From Leptolyngbyaceae cyanobacterium MP9P1.79 (GTDB lineage: Bacteria; Cyanobacteriota; Cyanobacteriia; JARCMD01), in NCBI GenBank assembly GCA_030248885.1, contig JARCMD010000196.1, positions 1-32,373 of the forward strand: a stretch of DNA of 32,373 nucleotides, given 5' to 3'. Below, one piece after another: positions 1-8,338 of this stretch (position 1 is its first letter; each line of letters opens with the position of its first letter). A program made the position numbers and the translations under genes. The notes beneath the pieces are model-generated. The model made no database searches. It had not been told where the DNA came from and saw only the letters and a list, made by a program, of their open reading frames with translations.

Positions 1-98
1 AAAGTCCCTCTCCCTAGGGAGAGGGATTTAGGCTTCGACGTGAGCGCTCAGCCGAACGGTGAGGGTGGATCGGGCGGTTACAAAACTGGGATGCACCC
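1..98. repeat. Family A palindromic repeat, copy 1, cut by window start
   Basis: This is the right part of an interspersed repeat shared with 5112-5230 and 22896-23349. It contains an inverted CCCTCTCCCTAGGGAGAGGG palindrome, then a segment holding GAGCGCTCAGCCGAACGG, then GGGTGGATCGGGCGG and a terminal CAAAACTGGGATGCACCC. It matches the 23262-23349 arm almost base for base. Its right end lies 6 bases from the pgi stop codon. Its left end is outside the window. Confidence 0.8.
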
Positions 99-104
99 CA
101 TCTT

Positions 105-1688
105 CTAAGTAGCAGAAATCATCAGACTCCCAAGCTGTCCCAGATTTCCCTCCACCACGATCCCGCGTTGGTTTGCGGCTAAATGGCGCACAATTTTGTA
201 GATCGCTTCGATCTGGTCACTCGCCCCGGCCTTTTCAGCCAACGCCTCCAGCGAGATCGAGGAACCCTCAGCTTGCAGCGCTGCCACGACCTGTTTCTGC
301 AACTCTAGGATTGAAGCCGCAGCTTTTTTGCCCGCTTCCACCCCCGGTTGATGATAGGCATTGACATTGACCAAAAAGCCGTAGAGTCCCACTGCCCGTT
401 CATACAGAGCGATCAGCGCCCCAACCGTGCGTGGGTTGACTGTGGGGATCGTGAGGGTAATGGAGTCGCGGTGGTTTTCGTATAGGGCTTGCCGTGTCCC
501 TTGCAATAGCCCAGAGAGATAATCTCCAGTGGTGACACCGGGTTCAACTTCTAGGGATGGGCCTTGCCGATCGCCCAACACTTCGATAAAGGTCAAGAAA
601 AAATTCGGCACCCCTTCGCGCAACTGTTGCACATAGGCGTGTTGATCCGTCGAGCCTTTGTTGCCATAGACTGCGATCCCCTGGAAAACCTGGTGTCCAT
701 CCAAGTCTTTTTCCTTGCCCAAGGATTCCATGACTAACTGTTGCAGATAGCGACTGAAGAGCAGCAAGCTATCTTTGTAGGGCAACACGACCATATCTTT
801 TTCACCCCGCCCATTCCCCGCGAAATACCAAGACAGCGCCAGGAGAGCCGCTGGATTCCCGTGGATGTGGGGCGATCGGGTGGCACTATCCATTTCCTTT
901 GCGCCTGCCAGCATCGCTCGAATGTCGATGCCCTGCAAGGCAGCCGCCACCAAGCCCACGGCTGACAGTTCTGAAGTGCGTCCCCCTACCCAATCGTGCA
1001 TGGGAAACTGGGCCAACCACCCCTCAGATTTTGCCAATTTGTCCAAGCCGCTGTCTCTGCCGGTGATGGCGACGGCGTGCTGGGCAAAGTTTAGACCGCT
1101 GCTGGTGTAGGCGTGCTTCACCTCAATCATGCCGTTGCGGGTTTCTGGGGTGCCCCCCGATTTGGAAATGACTAGCACCAGGGTAGTGTTGAGCCGATCG
1201 CCCAACCGACTCAGGGTGCGATCGATCCCCGCTGGATCAGTGTTGTCAATAAAGTGAATCGCTAGCGGTGCAGAGAGGGGAGCCAATGCCTCAGCCACAA
1301 ATTCTGGCCCCAGCGCCGAGCCACCAATCCCAATGGACAGAATATCGGTGAATTTAGGTGCTTGTGGCGGATGGATGGTGCCGCTGTGAATCTCCTGAGT
1401 GAAGGCTTCAATTTGCGCCAGGGTGTCCACAATGTCGTGCTGCAAGTCTGGAGTGGGCGCTAAATCGGGGTCTCGCAGCCAATAATGCCCCACCATGCGC
1501 TGTTCATCGGGGTTGGCGATCGACCCTCCCTCCAAAGCTGCCATCTCTCGAAATGCCTGATCAAACTTGGGTTGTAGGGTTTCCACGAATGCATCATCAA
1601 ACCGCATTCGACTCACATCCAAGTAAAACTCTAGTCCTTCGTGGTAGTAAAGCCAATGCTGATAGCGTTGCCAAAGTGCAGCATTCAT
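105..1688 (-). CDS. pgi: Glucose-6-phosphate isomerase
   Basis: The product interconverts glucose-6-phosphate and fructose-6-phosphate in the cytosol, linking glycolysis, gluconeogenesis, the oxidative pentose phosphate route and sugar storage. The protein is 527 residues from the chosen start, which suits the bacterial family. The sugar-isomerase (SIS) core is visible with [11 protein letters not shown], the phosphate-binding [13 protein letters not shown], the PGI signature [14 protein letters not shown] and the [12 protein letters not shown] segment. I chose the second ATG (1688): a GGGA Shine-Dalgarno lies 6 bases upstream, and [12 protein letters not shown] looks like the normal family N-terminus. 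An in-frame ATG at 1700 has no ribosome site. A family A repeat ends 6 bases beyond the stop codon. The gene is transcribed away from the Uma2 gene at 1870. Function is well supported; only the start is slightly uncertain. Confidence 0.96.
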   Translation of the reverse strand: MNAALWQRYQHWLYYHEGLEFYLDVSRMRFDDAFVETLQPKFDQAFREMAALEGGSIANPDEQRMVGHYWLRDPDLAPTPDLQHDIVDTLAQIEAFTQEIHSGTIHPPQAPKFTDILSIGIGGSALGPEFVAEALAPLSAPLAIHFIDNTDPAGIDRTLSRLGDRLNTTLVLVISKSGGTPETRNGMIEVKHAYTSSGLNFAQHAVAITGRDSGLDKLAKSEGWLAQFPMHDWVGGRTSELSAVGLVAAALQGIDIRAMLAGAKEMDSATRSPHIHGNPAALLALSWYFAGNGRGEKDMVVLPYKDSLLLFSRYLQQLVMESLGKEKDLDGHQVFQGIAVYGNKGSTDQHAYVQQLREGVPNFFLTFIEVLGDRQGPSLEVEPGVTTGDYLSGLLQGTRQALYENHRDSITLTIPTVNPRTVGALIALYERAVGLYGFLVNVNAYHQPGVEAGKKAAASILELQKQVVAALQAEGSSISLEALAEKAGASDQIEAIYKIVRHLAANQRGIVVEGNLGQLGSLMISAT

Positions 1689-1869
1689 AGCGATTCCCAT
1701 GGTTGTTTACCACAGACCAGTGTACGGATGAAGGGGAAGGGATGAACCATGAACACAGAATTAATTCAACATTGCCCCCGTTTAGCCCATCCAGTGTCTT
1801 ATTTTTTGAAAAACCTATAATTTGCACCAGAATTGAGTAAAACTAGGGATACAAGCGCGGAGGTTAGCC

Positions 1870-2757
1870 ATGGTTCCCATCACCCACACCCCCATCCTGG
1901 AACCGATCGATTCCCCGCCATCGCCCCGTGAGACCTTGCCCACCATGTATGATCTACCCAGCGAAAACCCAGAAGACCCTGGTTTGCCTGACGTATTTCA
2001 TAACCTGCAACCGTACTTGCTCAGTCGCACCCTCCAGTTAAGCGCCTACCCCCGTAATAACTGGTTTGCTGCTTCCAGGCTCTATCTGTACTACGATGTC
2101 AATCGCCCGTTTTTGCAGATCAGCCCTGATTGGTTTCTCGCTGTCGATGTGCCGCTGTTGTACGACGGCACAGAACTCCGGCTCAGCTATGTTGTTTGGC
2201 AAGAAGGCAAATCCCCCGATATGGCGATCGAGTTTTTGTCTCCGGGGACTGAGGTTGAAGATTTGGGACGCTTCTACGGTGAAGCTGTTGAACAAAGTGC
2301 CAGTCAGCCTCCTGCCAAACTTGAAGTCTACGAGCGCTATTTGCAGATTCCTCACTACTTGGTCTACAGCCGCTACACCCAAGAGTTGCGGTATTTCCAG
2401 CTAGCTGGCGGACAGTATCAAGAACAGGCGCTCAATGCAGTAAATCCGATCGTCTGGCTAGCTAATTTAGAGATTGGTTTGGGAATTTGGGACGGTGTGT
2501 TTGAGGGAATTCCTGGCTATTGGTTGCGCTGGTGCGATCGAGAGGGCAATTGGCTGTTGACGGATACGGAGCAGGCGGAGCTACAAGCTGAACAGGAGCG
2601 ATCGGCGAAGGAGCAGGAGCAATCGGCAAAAGAGCAAGCACAGACTCAATTGTTGCAAGCTGCTCGAAACTTGTCGGCAACGGGCATGGACATCGCACAG
2701 GTGGCTCAACTTTTGGAACTATCGGCAGCGCAAGTCCAGGCTCTCCAATCTTTTTGA
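1870..2757 (+). CDS. Uma2 family (DUF820) putative endonuclease with C-terminal coiled coil
   Basis: This 295-residue protein has the cyanobacterial Uma2/DUF820 fold, a PD-(D/E)XK-like nuclease family that is heavily expanded in cyanobacteria and of unknown cellular role. The core runs from MYDLPSENPEDPGLPDVF to about residue 225. It includes LYYDVNRP, the acidic strand PDMAIEFLSPGTE, and KLEVYERYLQIPHYLVYSRYTQEL. The tail from about residue 235 is a Glu/Gln/Lys-rich helix with an imperfect repeated QERSAKEQ unit, followed by a short LSAAQVQAL helix, as is common in the long members of this family. A GGAGG Shine-Dalgarno stands 8 bases before the ATG. A second Uma2 gene of a different subtype follows after 94 bases. 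Family assignment is confident. Nuclease activity is only an inference from the fold. Confidence 0.9.
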   Translation: MVPITHTPILEPIDSPPSPRETLPTMYDLPSENPEDPGLPDVFHNLQPYLLSRTLQLSAYPRNNWFAASRLYLYYDVNRPFLQISPDWFLAVDVPLLYDGTELRLSYVVWQEGKSPDMAIEFLSPGTEVEDLGRFYGEAVEQSASQPPAKLEVYERYLQIPHYLVYSRYTQELRYFQLAGGQYQEQALNAVNPIVWLANLEIGLGIWDGVFEGIPGYWLRWCDREGNWLLTDTEQAELQAEQERSAKEQEQSAKEQAQTQLLQAARNLSATGMDIAQVAQLLELSAAQVQALQSF

Positions 2758-2851
2758 TTTGGAGTCACCCAAAAGAATTTATGCAACAACTAGCTGGCTA
2801 GGAAGCTAATTCAGGCGGCAATTCAACTATTGAGAAGCAGGAGATTTCGCC

Positions 2852-3460
2852 ATGATTGCCCAAATTGAGGAACGTGTACTCTATTCTCCAGAGGAGTATT
2901 TGGCAATGGAGGTTGAGAGTGAGATTCGGCATGAATATATTGATGGAGAGATTGTGCCAATGGCTGGAGCGATGCCAAACCATAACCGAATTACCCTGAA
3001 TATAGGGAGTGAGCTTCGCTCTGCATTTAAGGGAAAATCCTTTGAGGTGTTCGTGGCTGACCAGCGGTTGTGGATTCCAGCGTCCCAGATTTACACGTAC
3101 CCGGATGTGGTCGTGGTGGCGGGAGAACTACAGCTTCAGGAGGGACGGCAAGACACGATCGTAAATCCGTTGGTGATTGTGGAGGTGTTGTCAGAATCGA
3201 CGCAGGGGTACGATCGGGGCAATAAGTTTGCAGCATATCGGACTATTCCGAGTTTCCAGGAGTATGTTTTGGTCAATCAGTACAGTGTTCAGGTTGAGCA
3301 TTACACCAAAACTGCGCCGAAAAAATGGGAGTTTCAGGAGTATGACGCAGAGACTGAGACGATCGGATTCCCTACTTTGAACGTGGAGATTCTCCTGGCA
3401 GATATTTACGAGAAGGTGACGTTTGAATCGGTTGCAGGTGTTCCTGCTGAGCCACTCTAG
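2852..3460 (+). CDS. Uma2 family (DUF820) putative endonuclease, short form
   Basis: The protein is 202 residues and belongs to the compact Uma2 type. Visible family marks are the N-terminal SPEEYLAMEVESEIRHEYIDG segment, YPDVVVVAGE with the first acidic residue, VEVLSESTQGYDRGNKFAAYR with the second acidic residue and a candidate lysine, and the terminal FPTLNVEILLADIYEKVTF. These match the D...E-x-K arrangement of PD-(D/E)XK enzymes. An AGGAG site lies before the ATG. It follows the longer Uma2 gene on the same strand, but the two proteins are too different to be a recent tandem duplication. No partner gene suggests a specific restriction or toxin role. Confidence 0.9.
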   Translation: MIAQIEERVLYSPEEYLAMEVESEIRHEYIDGEIVPMAGAMPNHNRITLNIGSELRSAFKGKSFEVFVADQRLWIPASQIYTYPDVVVVAGELQLQEGRQDTIVNPLVIVEVLSESTQGYDRGNKFAAYRTIPSFQEYVLVNQYSVQVEHYTKTAPKKWEFQEYDAETETIGFPTLNVEILLADIYEKVTFESVAGVPAEPL

Positions 3461-3686
3461 ATCAAACAGGAGATGCTGATGCGTTGGGCAGGTCAGTTGT
3501 GGAGTAGCGAACACGCATGCCTATTAAACCTGGTTCGCTAACTGAGCAAAACTAAAAACTAAAAACTATTGCCTTAACTGGTTAGAAACTTCTGCCAAGC
3601 TGCATTAGATGTGTGTAGAGCTTGAGAGATCGCGTAGGATTGCTATATTACAAAAGCTGAAACCTTACTGTCGGATAAATACCAGC

Positions 3687-5051
3687 ATGATTCCTGATCC
3701 CAATGCTCCCCGATCGAACCCATCTTCATCATTGGAACCGATCGTATCTCATCCGCATCAAGCAGGTGAACCCAGCCTGAATGGGGCTAATAGCAATGGC
3801 GCTTCAGTCGAACGAGGGGCAACATCTGCCAAAGAAATGGAGGACTCGGCATCAGATGATTCAGAGGCTGAAGTTGCCGCTCGCCGGAATTCCGAAGTGC
3901 TTTCCGGACTTCCCCCCTCCAATAAGACTACAGGGACACGCAGTTTTTGGGAAGAAAACCCGCCTCTGTTGCTGCTAACCGTAGCAGCCGTGGGAGTGTT
4001 GATTGTGGGATTGATCCTAGATAACTACTGGATGGAATTAGTCAGTTCGATCGTCACCCTCCTGCTGTCCCTCCGTCTGCTCTATCCGTCTTTGAAGCCG
4101 ATTCTGTCTGAGTTGCTCACGGGGCAGGAATCGCTGCTCATTGCTAGTCTGGGCTTGCTAGTTGCGACGATCGGCTTTTTGCAATTGGGTGGAGTTAACC
4201 AGGCGCTAACCAAATGGGTGAGAGGGCTAAACTGGGAGGCAGTAGGCGCACTGGGGGAAGTATTTGGGGCGTTGGGGCAAATTTTGATTGCTGTTCTAGC
4301 CGTCTACATTGCCTGGCGGCAGTACGTTATTTCCAAGGAATTGACGATTCAGCAAAACACGATCACCCAGCAGCAGACGATCGACACCTACTTTCAGGGC
4401 ATCTCAGAACTGGTGTTAGACGAAGAAGGATTGCTAGAAGATTGGCCCCAGGAGCGGGCGATCGCTGAAGGTCGCACCGCCGCCCTGTTCAGCAGCGTCA
4501 GTGCTGAAGGCAAAGCCAAAATTATTCGCTTTCTGTCTCGCGCCAAGCTGCTGACCCCCCTGAAGCGCGATCGACGCTTAGGACGAGCCATTCTAGATGG
4601 AGTCGGCGGATATGCAGAGGATCGTCTCCATGGAATTCGGGTGATTGATTTGGGCGTGATGTTGGCGGGAGCAGACCTTTCCTGCACAGATCTGCGGTGG
4701 ACAGACTTGAGCGAAGCAAACTTAATTAGATGTAACCTAAGTCGTTGCGATCTCGTGAAGGCAAATCTGTCGCGCACCATTCTCTACGATGCCCGTCTCA
4801 GAGGGACGGATCTAAATGGGACACGATTCTTCTTTGGCACTGCGCTCGTGACTAGCCCCCGCAGTCGCATTGAAGCCCCAAATTACCGCACGGGTCTCCA
4901 CACAGGGGCAGTGGTGGAAAATGCTGATTTCACCAACGCCCAACAAATGTCTGAGGAACAGCGCTACTATTGCTGTGCTTGGGGCGGTTCTAAGACCAGA
5001 GCGACAATTCCGGGTGGTTGTCAGGGAATTCCTAATAAGCTAGGTCGTTAA
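3687..5051 (+). CDS. Membrane pentapeptide-repeat protein
   Basis: From the start chosen here the protein is 454 residues. It begins with about 85 residues that look disordered (Ser, Pro, Asn and acidic rich). Four hydrophobic segments follow near residues 93-111, 117-139, 149-171 and 192-214. Next is a cytoplasmic helical region with QQQTIDTYFQGISELVLDEEG, then pentapeptide repeats of the A(D/N)LSxx type near 324-383 (AGADLSCTDLRWTDLSEANL and following). Pentapeptide repeats form a quadrilateral beta helix. Function in this class is unknown. The reading frame extends upstream to an ATG at 3609, but neither start has a clear ribosome site. I prefer 3687 because MIPDPNAPRSNPSSS looks like a natural disordered beginning. 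The gene ends convergently with the small gene at 5289, with a family A repeat between. Confidence 0.85.
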   Translation: MIPDPNAPRSNPSSSLEPIVSHPHQAGEPSLNGANSNGASVERGATSAKEMEDSASDDSEAEVAARRNSEVLSGLPPSNKTTGTRSFWEENPPLLLLTVAAVGVLIVGLILDNYWMELVSSIVTLLLSLRLLYPSLKPILSELLTGQESLLIASLGLLVATIGFLQLGGVNQALTKWVRGLNWEAVGALGEVFGALGQILIAVLAVYIAWRQYVISKELTIQQNTITQQQTIDTYFQGISELVLDEEGLLEDWPQERAIAEGRTAALFSSVSAEGKAKIIRFLSRAKLLTPLKRDRRLGRAILDGVGGYAEDRLHGIRVIDLGVMLAGADLSCTDLRWTDLSEANLIRCNLSRCDLVKANLSRTILYDARLRGTDLNGTRFFFGTALVTSPRSRIEAPNYRTGLHTGAVVENADFTNAQQMSEEQRYYCCAWGGSKTRATIPGGCQGIPNKLGR

Positions 5052-5111
5052 TCGTAGTGAATCAAGCAAGTCCCTTACAAGCAATAGTTCGGGCATTTTT
5101 GCGATAGCCAG

Positions 5112-5230
5112 CCCTCATCCCCCAACCCCTTCTCCCAGAACGGGAGAAGGGGAGCCAGATTGAAGTCCCTCTCCCCTCTTGGGAGAGGGATTTAGGCTTC
5201 GACGTGAGCGCTCAGCCGAACGGTGAGGGG
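5112..5230. repeat. Family A palindromic repeat, copy 2
   Basis: The copy has two consecutive hairpins: CCCCTTCTCCC...GGGAGAAGGGG (near 5124-5152) and CCCTCTCCC...GGGAGAGGG (near 5165-5190). The shared ATTTAGGCTTCGACGTGAGC and GCTCAGCCGAACGGTGAGGG segments follow. It lacks the GGATCGGGCGG...CAAAACTG end seen in copies 1 and 3. It lies between convergent genes, 60 bases after the pentapeptide gene and 58 before the end of the small secreted-protein gene, so transcripts from both sides would run into a strong hairpin. Confidence 0.85.
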
Positions 5231-5288
5231 CTATACTAGCTGTGCAACAGAGTTTCCAGCACCTCCACAAAAACTATCCGAAGTATTG

Positions 5289-5597
5289 TTACAACGGCAC
5301 GATAGATCGAAACAGCTGGCGAATGCGGAGCAAAAAGAGGGTTTGCTTCAGCTTGGAGGGTAGGAGCGCTGAGCTACCTGGATACGACGCAAGTTTTTCT
5401 TGTAAAGTAGCGTATTCACTGGCTGTGAGCGGCTTACCATCTAAGGGCGATCGGGCTGACGTAATAATTTCTGTCCGCAGAATCTCTTCTGGAACATCGC
5501 TTGGAGGAGGCAGAGCGAGGGTAGTTGCAGGAAACCCGATCGCAGCGAGCAAGCTGAGATACCACCAAAATTGACCCGCGAGCTGCCTTGATGACAT
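5289..5597 (-). CDS. Small secreted protein of unknown function
   Basis: The protein is 102 residues. An N-terminal hydrophobic stretch (FWWYLSLLAAIGFPATTLA) is followed by a plausible signal-peptidase cleavage after TTLA-LP, so I expect export to the periplasm or thylakoid lumen. The mature part contains DVPEEILRTEIITSARSPLD and LTASEYATLQEKLAS, which looks like the conserved cyanobacterial small-protein type, but I know no function for it. There is no obvious Shine-Dalgarno. Upstream lies a symmetrical repeat region (5773-5830) that may belong to its promoter. Downstream is family A copy 2. It is unlikely to be a shadow ORF, because the signal-peptide pattern is coherent and neither strand here has a better frame. 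Confidence 0.75.
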   Translation of the reverse strand: MSSRQLAGQFWWYLSLLAAIGFPATTLALPPPSDVPEEILRTEIITSARSPLDGKPLTASEYATLQEKLASYPGSSALLPSKLKQTLFLLRIRQLFRSIVPL

Positions 5598-5889
5598 GAG
5601 TTTTAGCAGTAAGTAAAGAAGCCTAAAAACAGATAGCTTGCAAAGGCGGCTCTTTAGTCTCCTGTCCAGAAAGGTCTAGGCAAAGATGTTCAGATGTCCT
5701 CTGCAAGCTGTCTCAATATCCGATCGCTAGCGATCTATTGGAGAGATTCTAGCGAAAAATCATGCTTTGAGTGCAGTGTTAACTTTGACAAGTACCAGTG
5801 GAGATCACAAGTACCGGTAGATAACACTGCAAATCATTTCACCACTGTCGTTAGTTTTTAGCTCAACGTAGTCCTAAGATTCCTAAGAC
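5598..5889. other. Intergenic region with a symmetrical repeat
   Basis: This 292-base gap lies between the small lipoprotein gene and the small secreted-protein gene, both on the minus strand. It contains a 9-bp inverted pair enclosing a direct pair (5773-5830, listed separately) and a CCTAAGACTTAGG palindrome (5882-5894) that overlaps the lipoprotein stop codon. I see no convincing coding frame. Confidence 0.5.
5773..5830. promoter_or_regulatory. Candidate operator: inverted repeat around a direct repeat
   Basis: GCAGTGTTA (5773-5781) and TAACACTGC (5822-5830) are perfect inverted copies. Between them ACAAGTACC occurs twice, at 5788-5796 and 5807-5815, with a 19-base period. This compact symmetry is about 180-230 bases upstream of the minus-strand secreted-protein gene. 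It could be a regulator binding site or a small folded RNA. No promoter boxes were identified with confidence. Confidence 0.3.
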
Positions 5890-6018
5890 TTAGGGAGACG
5901 GAGATGCGGTGGGAGAAGGAGAAGGGCTAGTTGGGGCAGTACCACCATCGCCGCAGGCTCCCAGAGTAAGCGCTAGGCTCAAGACCAAGACCAAAGAAAC
6001 AAGCTTGAATTTGTTCAT
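5890..6018 (-). CDS. Very small lipoprotein (42 residues)
   Basis: Reading the minus strand from the ATG at 6018 gives 42 residues: MNKFKL, a hydrophobic core VSLVLVLSLALTLGAC, then GDGGTAPTSPSPSPTASPSP and a TAA stop. The LGAC lipobox with Cys near residue 22 predicts lipid modification and membrane anchoring. The remaining 20 residues are a Pro/Ser/Thr tail without a folded domain. An AAGGGGAG ribosome site lies 4 bases before the ATG, stronger than at most genes here, which argues for real translation. It resembles the small Pro/Ser-rich lipoproteins that are often left unannotated in cyanobacteria. The gene sits alone, upstream of the small secreted protein and on the same strand, 292 bases apart. 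Role unknown. Confidence 0.75.
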   Translation of the reverse strand: MNKFKLVSLVLVLSLALTLGACGDGGTAPTSPSPSPTASPSP

Positions 6019-6284
6019 ACACTCCCCTTTAAGGATTGATGTCTAATGGAGATGACAACTAAATAGTGTAGTGCAAGAATGCACTCAACCAGTACAAGTC
6101 ACAACCAGAGTAGCAGAGTCAATACACAATTGTTCTGCTTTGATGGATCGTAGACGATTCGCTGTGAACCTATCTACATCTGCTCAATCATAGCTGCTAC
6201 TGACGAGTTTGGAAGTTCGATTTTGGAAGTCAGGGATGGAAACTTTACTAAGGGTCGTGGATTAAATAATATGCAACACTCCCG
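6019..6284. other. Intergenic region upstream of the small lipoprotein
   Basis: These 266 bases hold the leader of the 42-residue lipoprotein gene (its ribosome site is at the 6019 end) and then nothing I can assign. No tRNA-like fold or convincing ORF was seen. Confidence 0.4.
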
Positions 6285-6388
6285 CTGTAGGGCGAAGCAT
6301 CCGGGCAATGACCTTCTGATCGACTCAAAGGCTTGTCTGCGAGCGGCTTCGCCCCTACAGTAGTATTTTTTTTCCGCAGGTCACCTTA
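6285..6388. repeat. Family B palindromic element, copy 1
   Basis: The core begins CTGTAGGGCGAAGCATCCGG at 6285 and ends GCTTCGCCCCTACAG at 6360, giving opposed arms. The right end is GGTCACCTTA at 6388. Read on the minus strand this is TAAGGTGACC, and its first three bases are the stop codon of the AarF/ABC1 gene. The left end has decayed. Confidence 0.75.
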
Positions 6389-8068
6389 CTTTTCAACCAG
6401 CCGATCGAGCTTCTCCTTCAGGGTTAAATCTAGCAGCGACCGCAGCAGGATCAGCAGCCACAGCCCCGACAGACCGAAGAGACCGATCGCCCCCACTTTG
6501 TAGCCTCCTACCAGCAAAATTGCGGCTGTCAGCACACTAAATCCCGTCAGGCAAGCATAGACCAAGCTTTTTACAGCCAGATTGATGCGTTTCAAGGTGC
6601 GATCGGTTTCCACAGAGCGCACGCGAATTTGCAGTTCCCCTCGTTCCAAGCGCTCTTCTAGGCGCTTAACGAGCAGTTCTGTAGAGTTAGGCTGGTTGAA
6701 ACGGGCTTGAATCAAGCTTTTAGCTTGCCTTGCTAATTCCCCGATCGCGTTGCCTCGCCCTTTAGAGGAGAGGGTCAGGCTTTTGATGAAGGGCTGAGCG
6801 CCGGTGACTAAGTTGTAGTCTGGGTCAAGGGTGCGGGCGATTCCATCCAGGGTGGTGAGGGCTTTCAGAATAAACGTCATCTGGGCAGGCAGCCGAAAAG
6901 GTTGCTGCTGGAACATCTCATAAATTTCACTTTTCAGTTGCCCAAAGGCTTGGATGTCGATCGGTTTTTCCGTGAAGCGTTCCAGGATAAAGGCAATTAA
7001 CCTACGGACGGGGGTCATATCTGCCACGGGCACAATTAACCCCATGGCAGTGAGGGTATCCACCACTTCATCGGTGTCTTTTTTCAACACCGCAAAAAAG
7101 GTCTTGATCATCTGAGATTTTGCCAAAGGTTTGACCTCGGACATCATGCCAAAATCGTAGAAAATCAGTGAACCATTCTGGCTAACGGCTAAGTTGCCGG
7201 GATGGGGATCGGCCTGGAAGAAACCATCTTGAAGGAGTTGCTTCAAGTAGCAGCACATGCCGATTTGGTTGATTTCTTTGACATTAATTCCTTGGGCTTC
7301 CATGGTGGGGCGATCGTCTATTTTGATGCCCGGAGCATACTCCATGGTTAACACTTTTGAGGTGGTGTATTTCCAGTAAATTAGAGGGACTTTAATCCGG
7401 GGATAGCCAAGGAAGTTTTCCCGAAAGCGATCGGCATTTTTCCCTTCTTGCACATAGTCAATTTCTTGATAGAGAATGGTGAAGAATTCCTGATAGATCG
7501 ACTCCAATTCGTATTGGCGTGTCCAGGGCAAGTACCAGCGACAAATTTTTAGCAGGCGCTCGATCGCTTGGCAATCTAAATCAAATAACCGTTTGAGTCC
7601 AGGACGTTGGACTTTCACGATCACATCTTCACCTGTGTGTAATCTGGCTAGATGCACCTGACCTAAACTTGCAGCCGCTAGGGGAGTGCGATCGAATTCT
7701 CGAAATAGGGCATGAATCGAACCGCCCAGCTCTTCCTCAACAAGAGCCACGGCTTGCAGAGCATTGAATTGAGGTACTCGATCCTGGAGTTGACTGAGGG
7801 TTTGCACATACTCTAGGGGGATCAAATCTCCACGGGTGGACATCGCCTGCCCAATTTTGATGAAGGTGGGCCCTAAATTCAGCAGGGTACCCGTCAACCA
7901 CTCGGCCCGGCGTTGGCGTTGGGAGGTGGAGGTTAGTCCAAAGGTTCTATCCCACCACAAATAAAATGCCAATTTTGCCGCTGAACCAAACACGTCAATC
8001 TGGCGGGACAGCAGGGAATAGTTCGATCGTTGCCAGGGTCGTGGCTTTGGCTCAAGGACAGAGAGCAT
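6386..8068 (-). CDS. AarF/ABC1/UbiB family atypical kinase
   Basis: The protein is 560 residues and belongs to the ABC1/ADCK/UbiB protein-kinase-like family, whose cyanobacterial and plastid members act in prenylquinone or membrane-lipid homeostasis. The family marks are in order: KIGQ (71-74) in the KxGQ helix, the Ala-rich loop AAAS (131-134) replacing a glycine loop, VKVQRPG with the ATP-site Lys152, DPHPGN (287-292) and DFG (305-307). Two hydrophobic segments at the C-terminus (about 500-550) anchor it to a membrane. The stop codon TAA is also the edge of a family B repeat. Cyanobacteria carry several paralogues, so I give no gene symbol. The family is certain; the substrate is not. Confidence 0.93.
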   Translation of the reverse strand: MLSVLEPKPRPWQRSNYSLLSRQIDVFGSAAKLAFYLWWDRTFGLTSTSQRQRRAEWLTGTLLNLGPTFIKIGQAMSTRGDLIPLEYVQTLSQLQDRVPQFNALQAVALVEEELGGSIHALFREFDRTPLAAASLGQVHLARLHTGEDVIVKVQRPGLKRLFDLDCQAIERLLKICRWYLPWTRQYELESIYQEFFTILYQEIDYVQEGKNADRFRENFLGYPRIKVPLIYWKYTTSKVLTMEYAPGIKIDDRPTMEAQGINVKEINQIGMCCYLKQLLQDGFFQADPHPGNLAVSQNGSLIFYDFGMMSEVKPLAKSQMIKTFFAVLKKDTDEVVDTLTAMGLIVPVADMTPVRRLIAFILERFTEKPIDIQAFGQLKSEIYEMFQQQPFRLPAQMTFILKALTTLDGIARTLDPDYNLVTGAQPFIKSLTLSSKGRGNAIGELARQAKSLIQARFNQPNSTELLVKRLEERLERGELQIRVRSVETDRTLKRINLAVKSLVYACLTGFSVLTAAILLVGGYKVGAIGLFGLSGLWLLILLRSLLDLTLKEKLDRLVEK

Positions 8069-8235
8069 GGAATGGGGTGAGGAGTTGTCTTCAGTTTAGA
8101 CTAGAGTGGTGAAAAATCCAGTCACACTCTATATCCTTTCAGGATTCCCATTTTCAGGCTGGCTCAACCAATCTGGAACAAGCCGAGATTTGGTAGGAGA
8201 CTTGCAGATAATTCATGTATGTTTGCATAAACCTT

Positions 8236-8338
8236 GCATGGGCGAAGCATTCGGGCAAAATACCTTGCAATGCAACCAAGTACATTTACCGAATGCTTCG
8301 CCCCTATAGCGATAGCATTTTTCCCAGAAATCTCCTTA
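8236..8338. repeat. Family B palindromic element, copy 2
   Basis: The arms GGGCGAAGCATTCGG (from 8240) and CCGAATGCTTCGCCC (to about 8303) form a long hairpin. The right end CCCAGAAATCTCCTTA finishes at 8338. On the minus strand this is TAAGGAGATTTCTGGG, whose TAA is the aspS stop codon. It lies about 170 bases upstream of the AarF/ABC1 gene, so it could end the aspS transcript. Confidence 0.8.
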
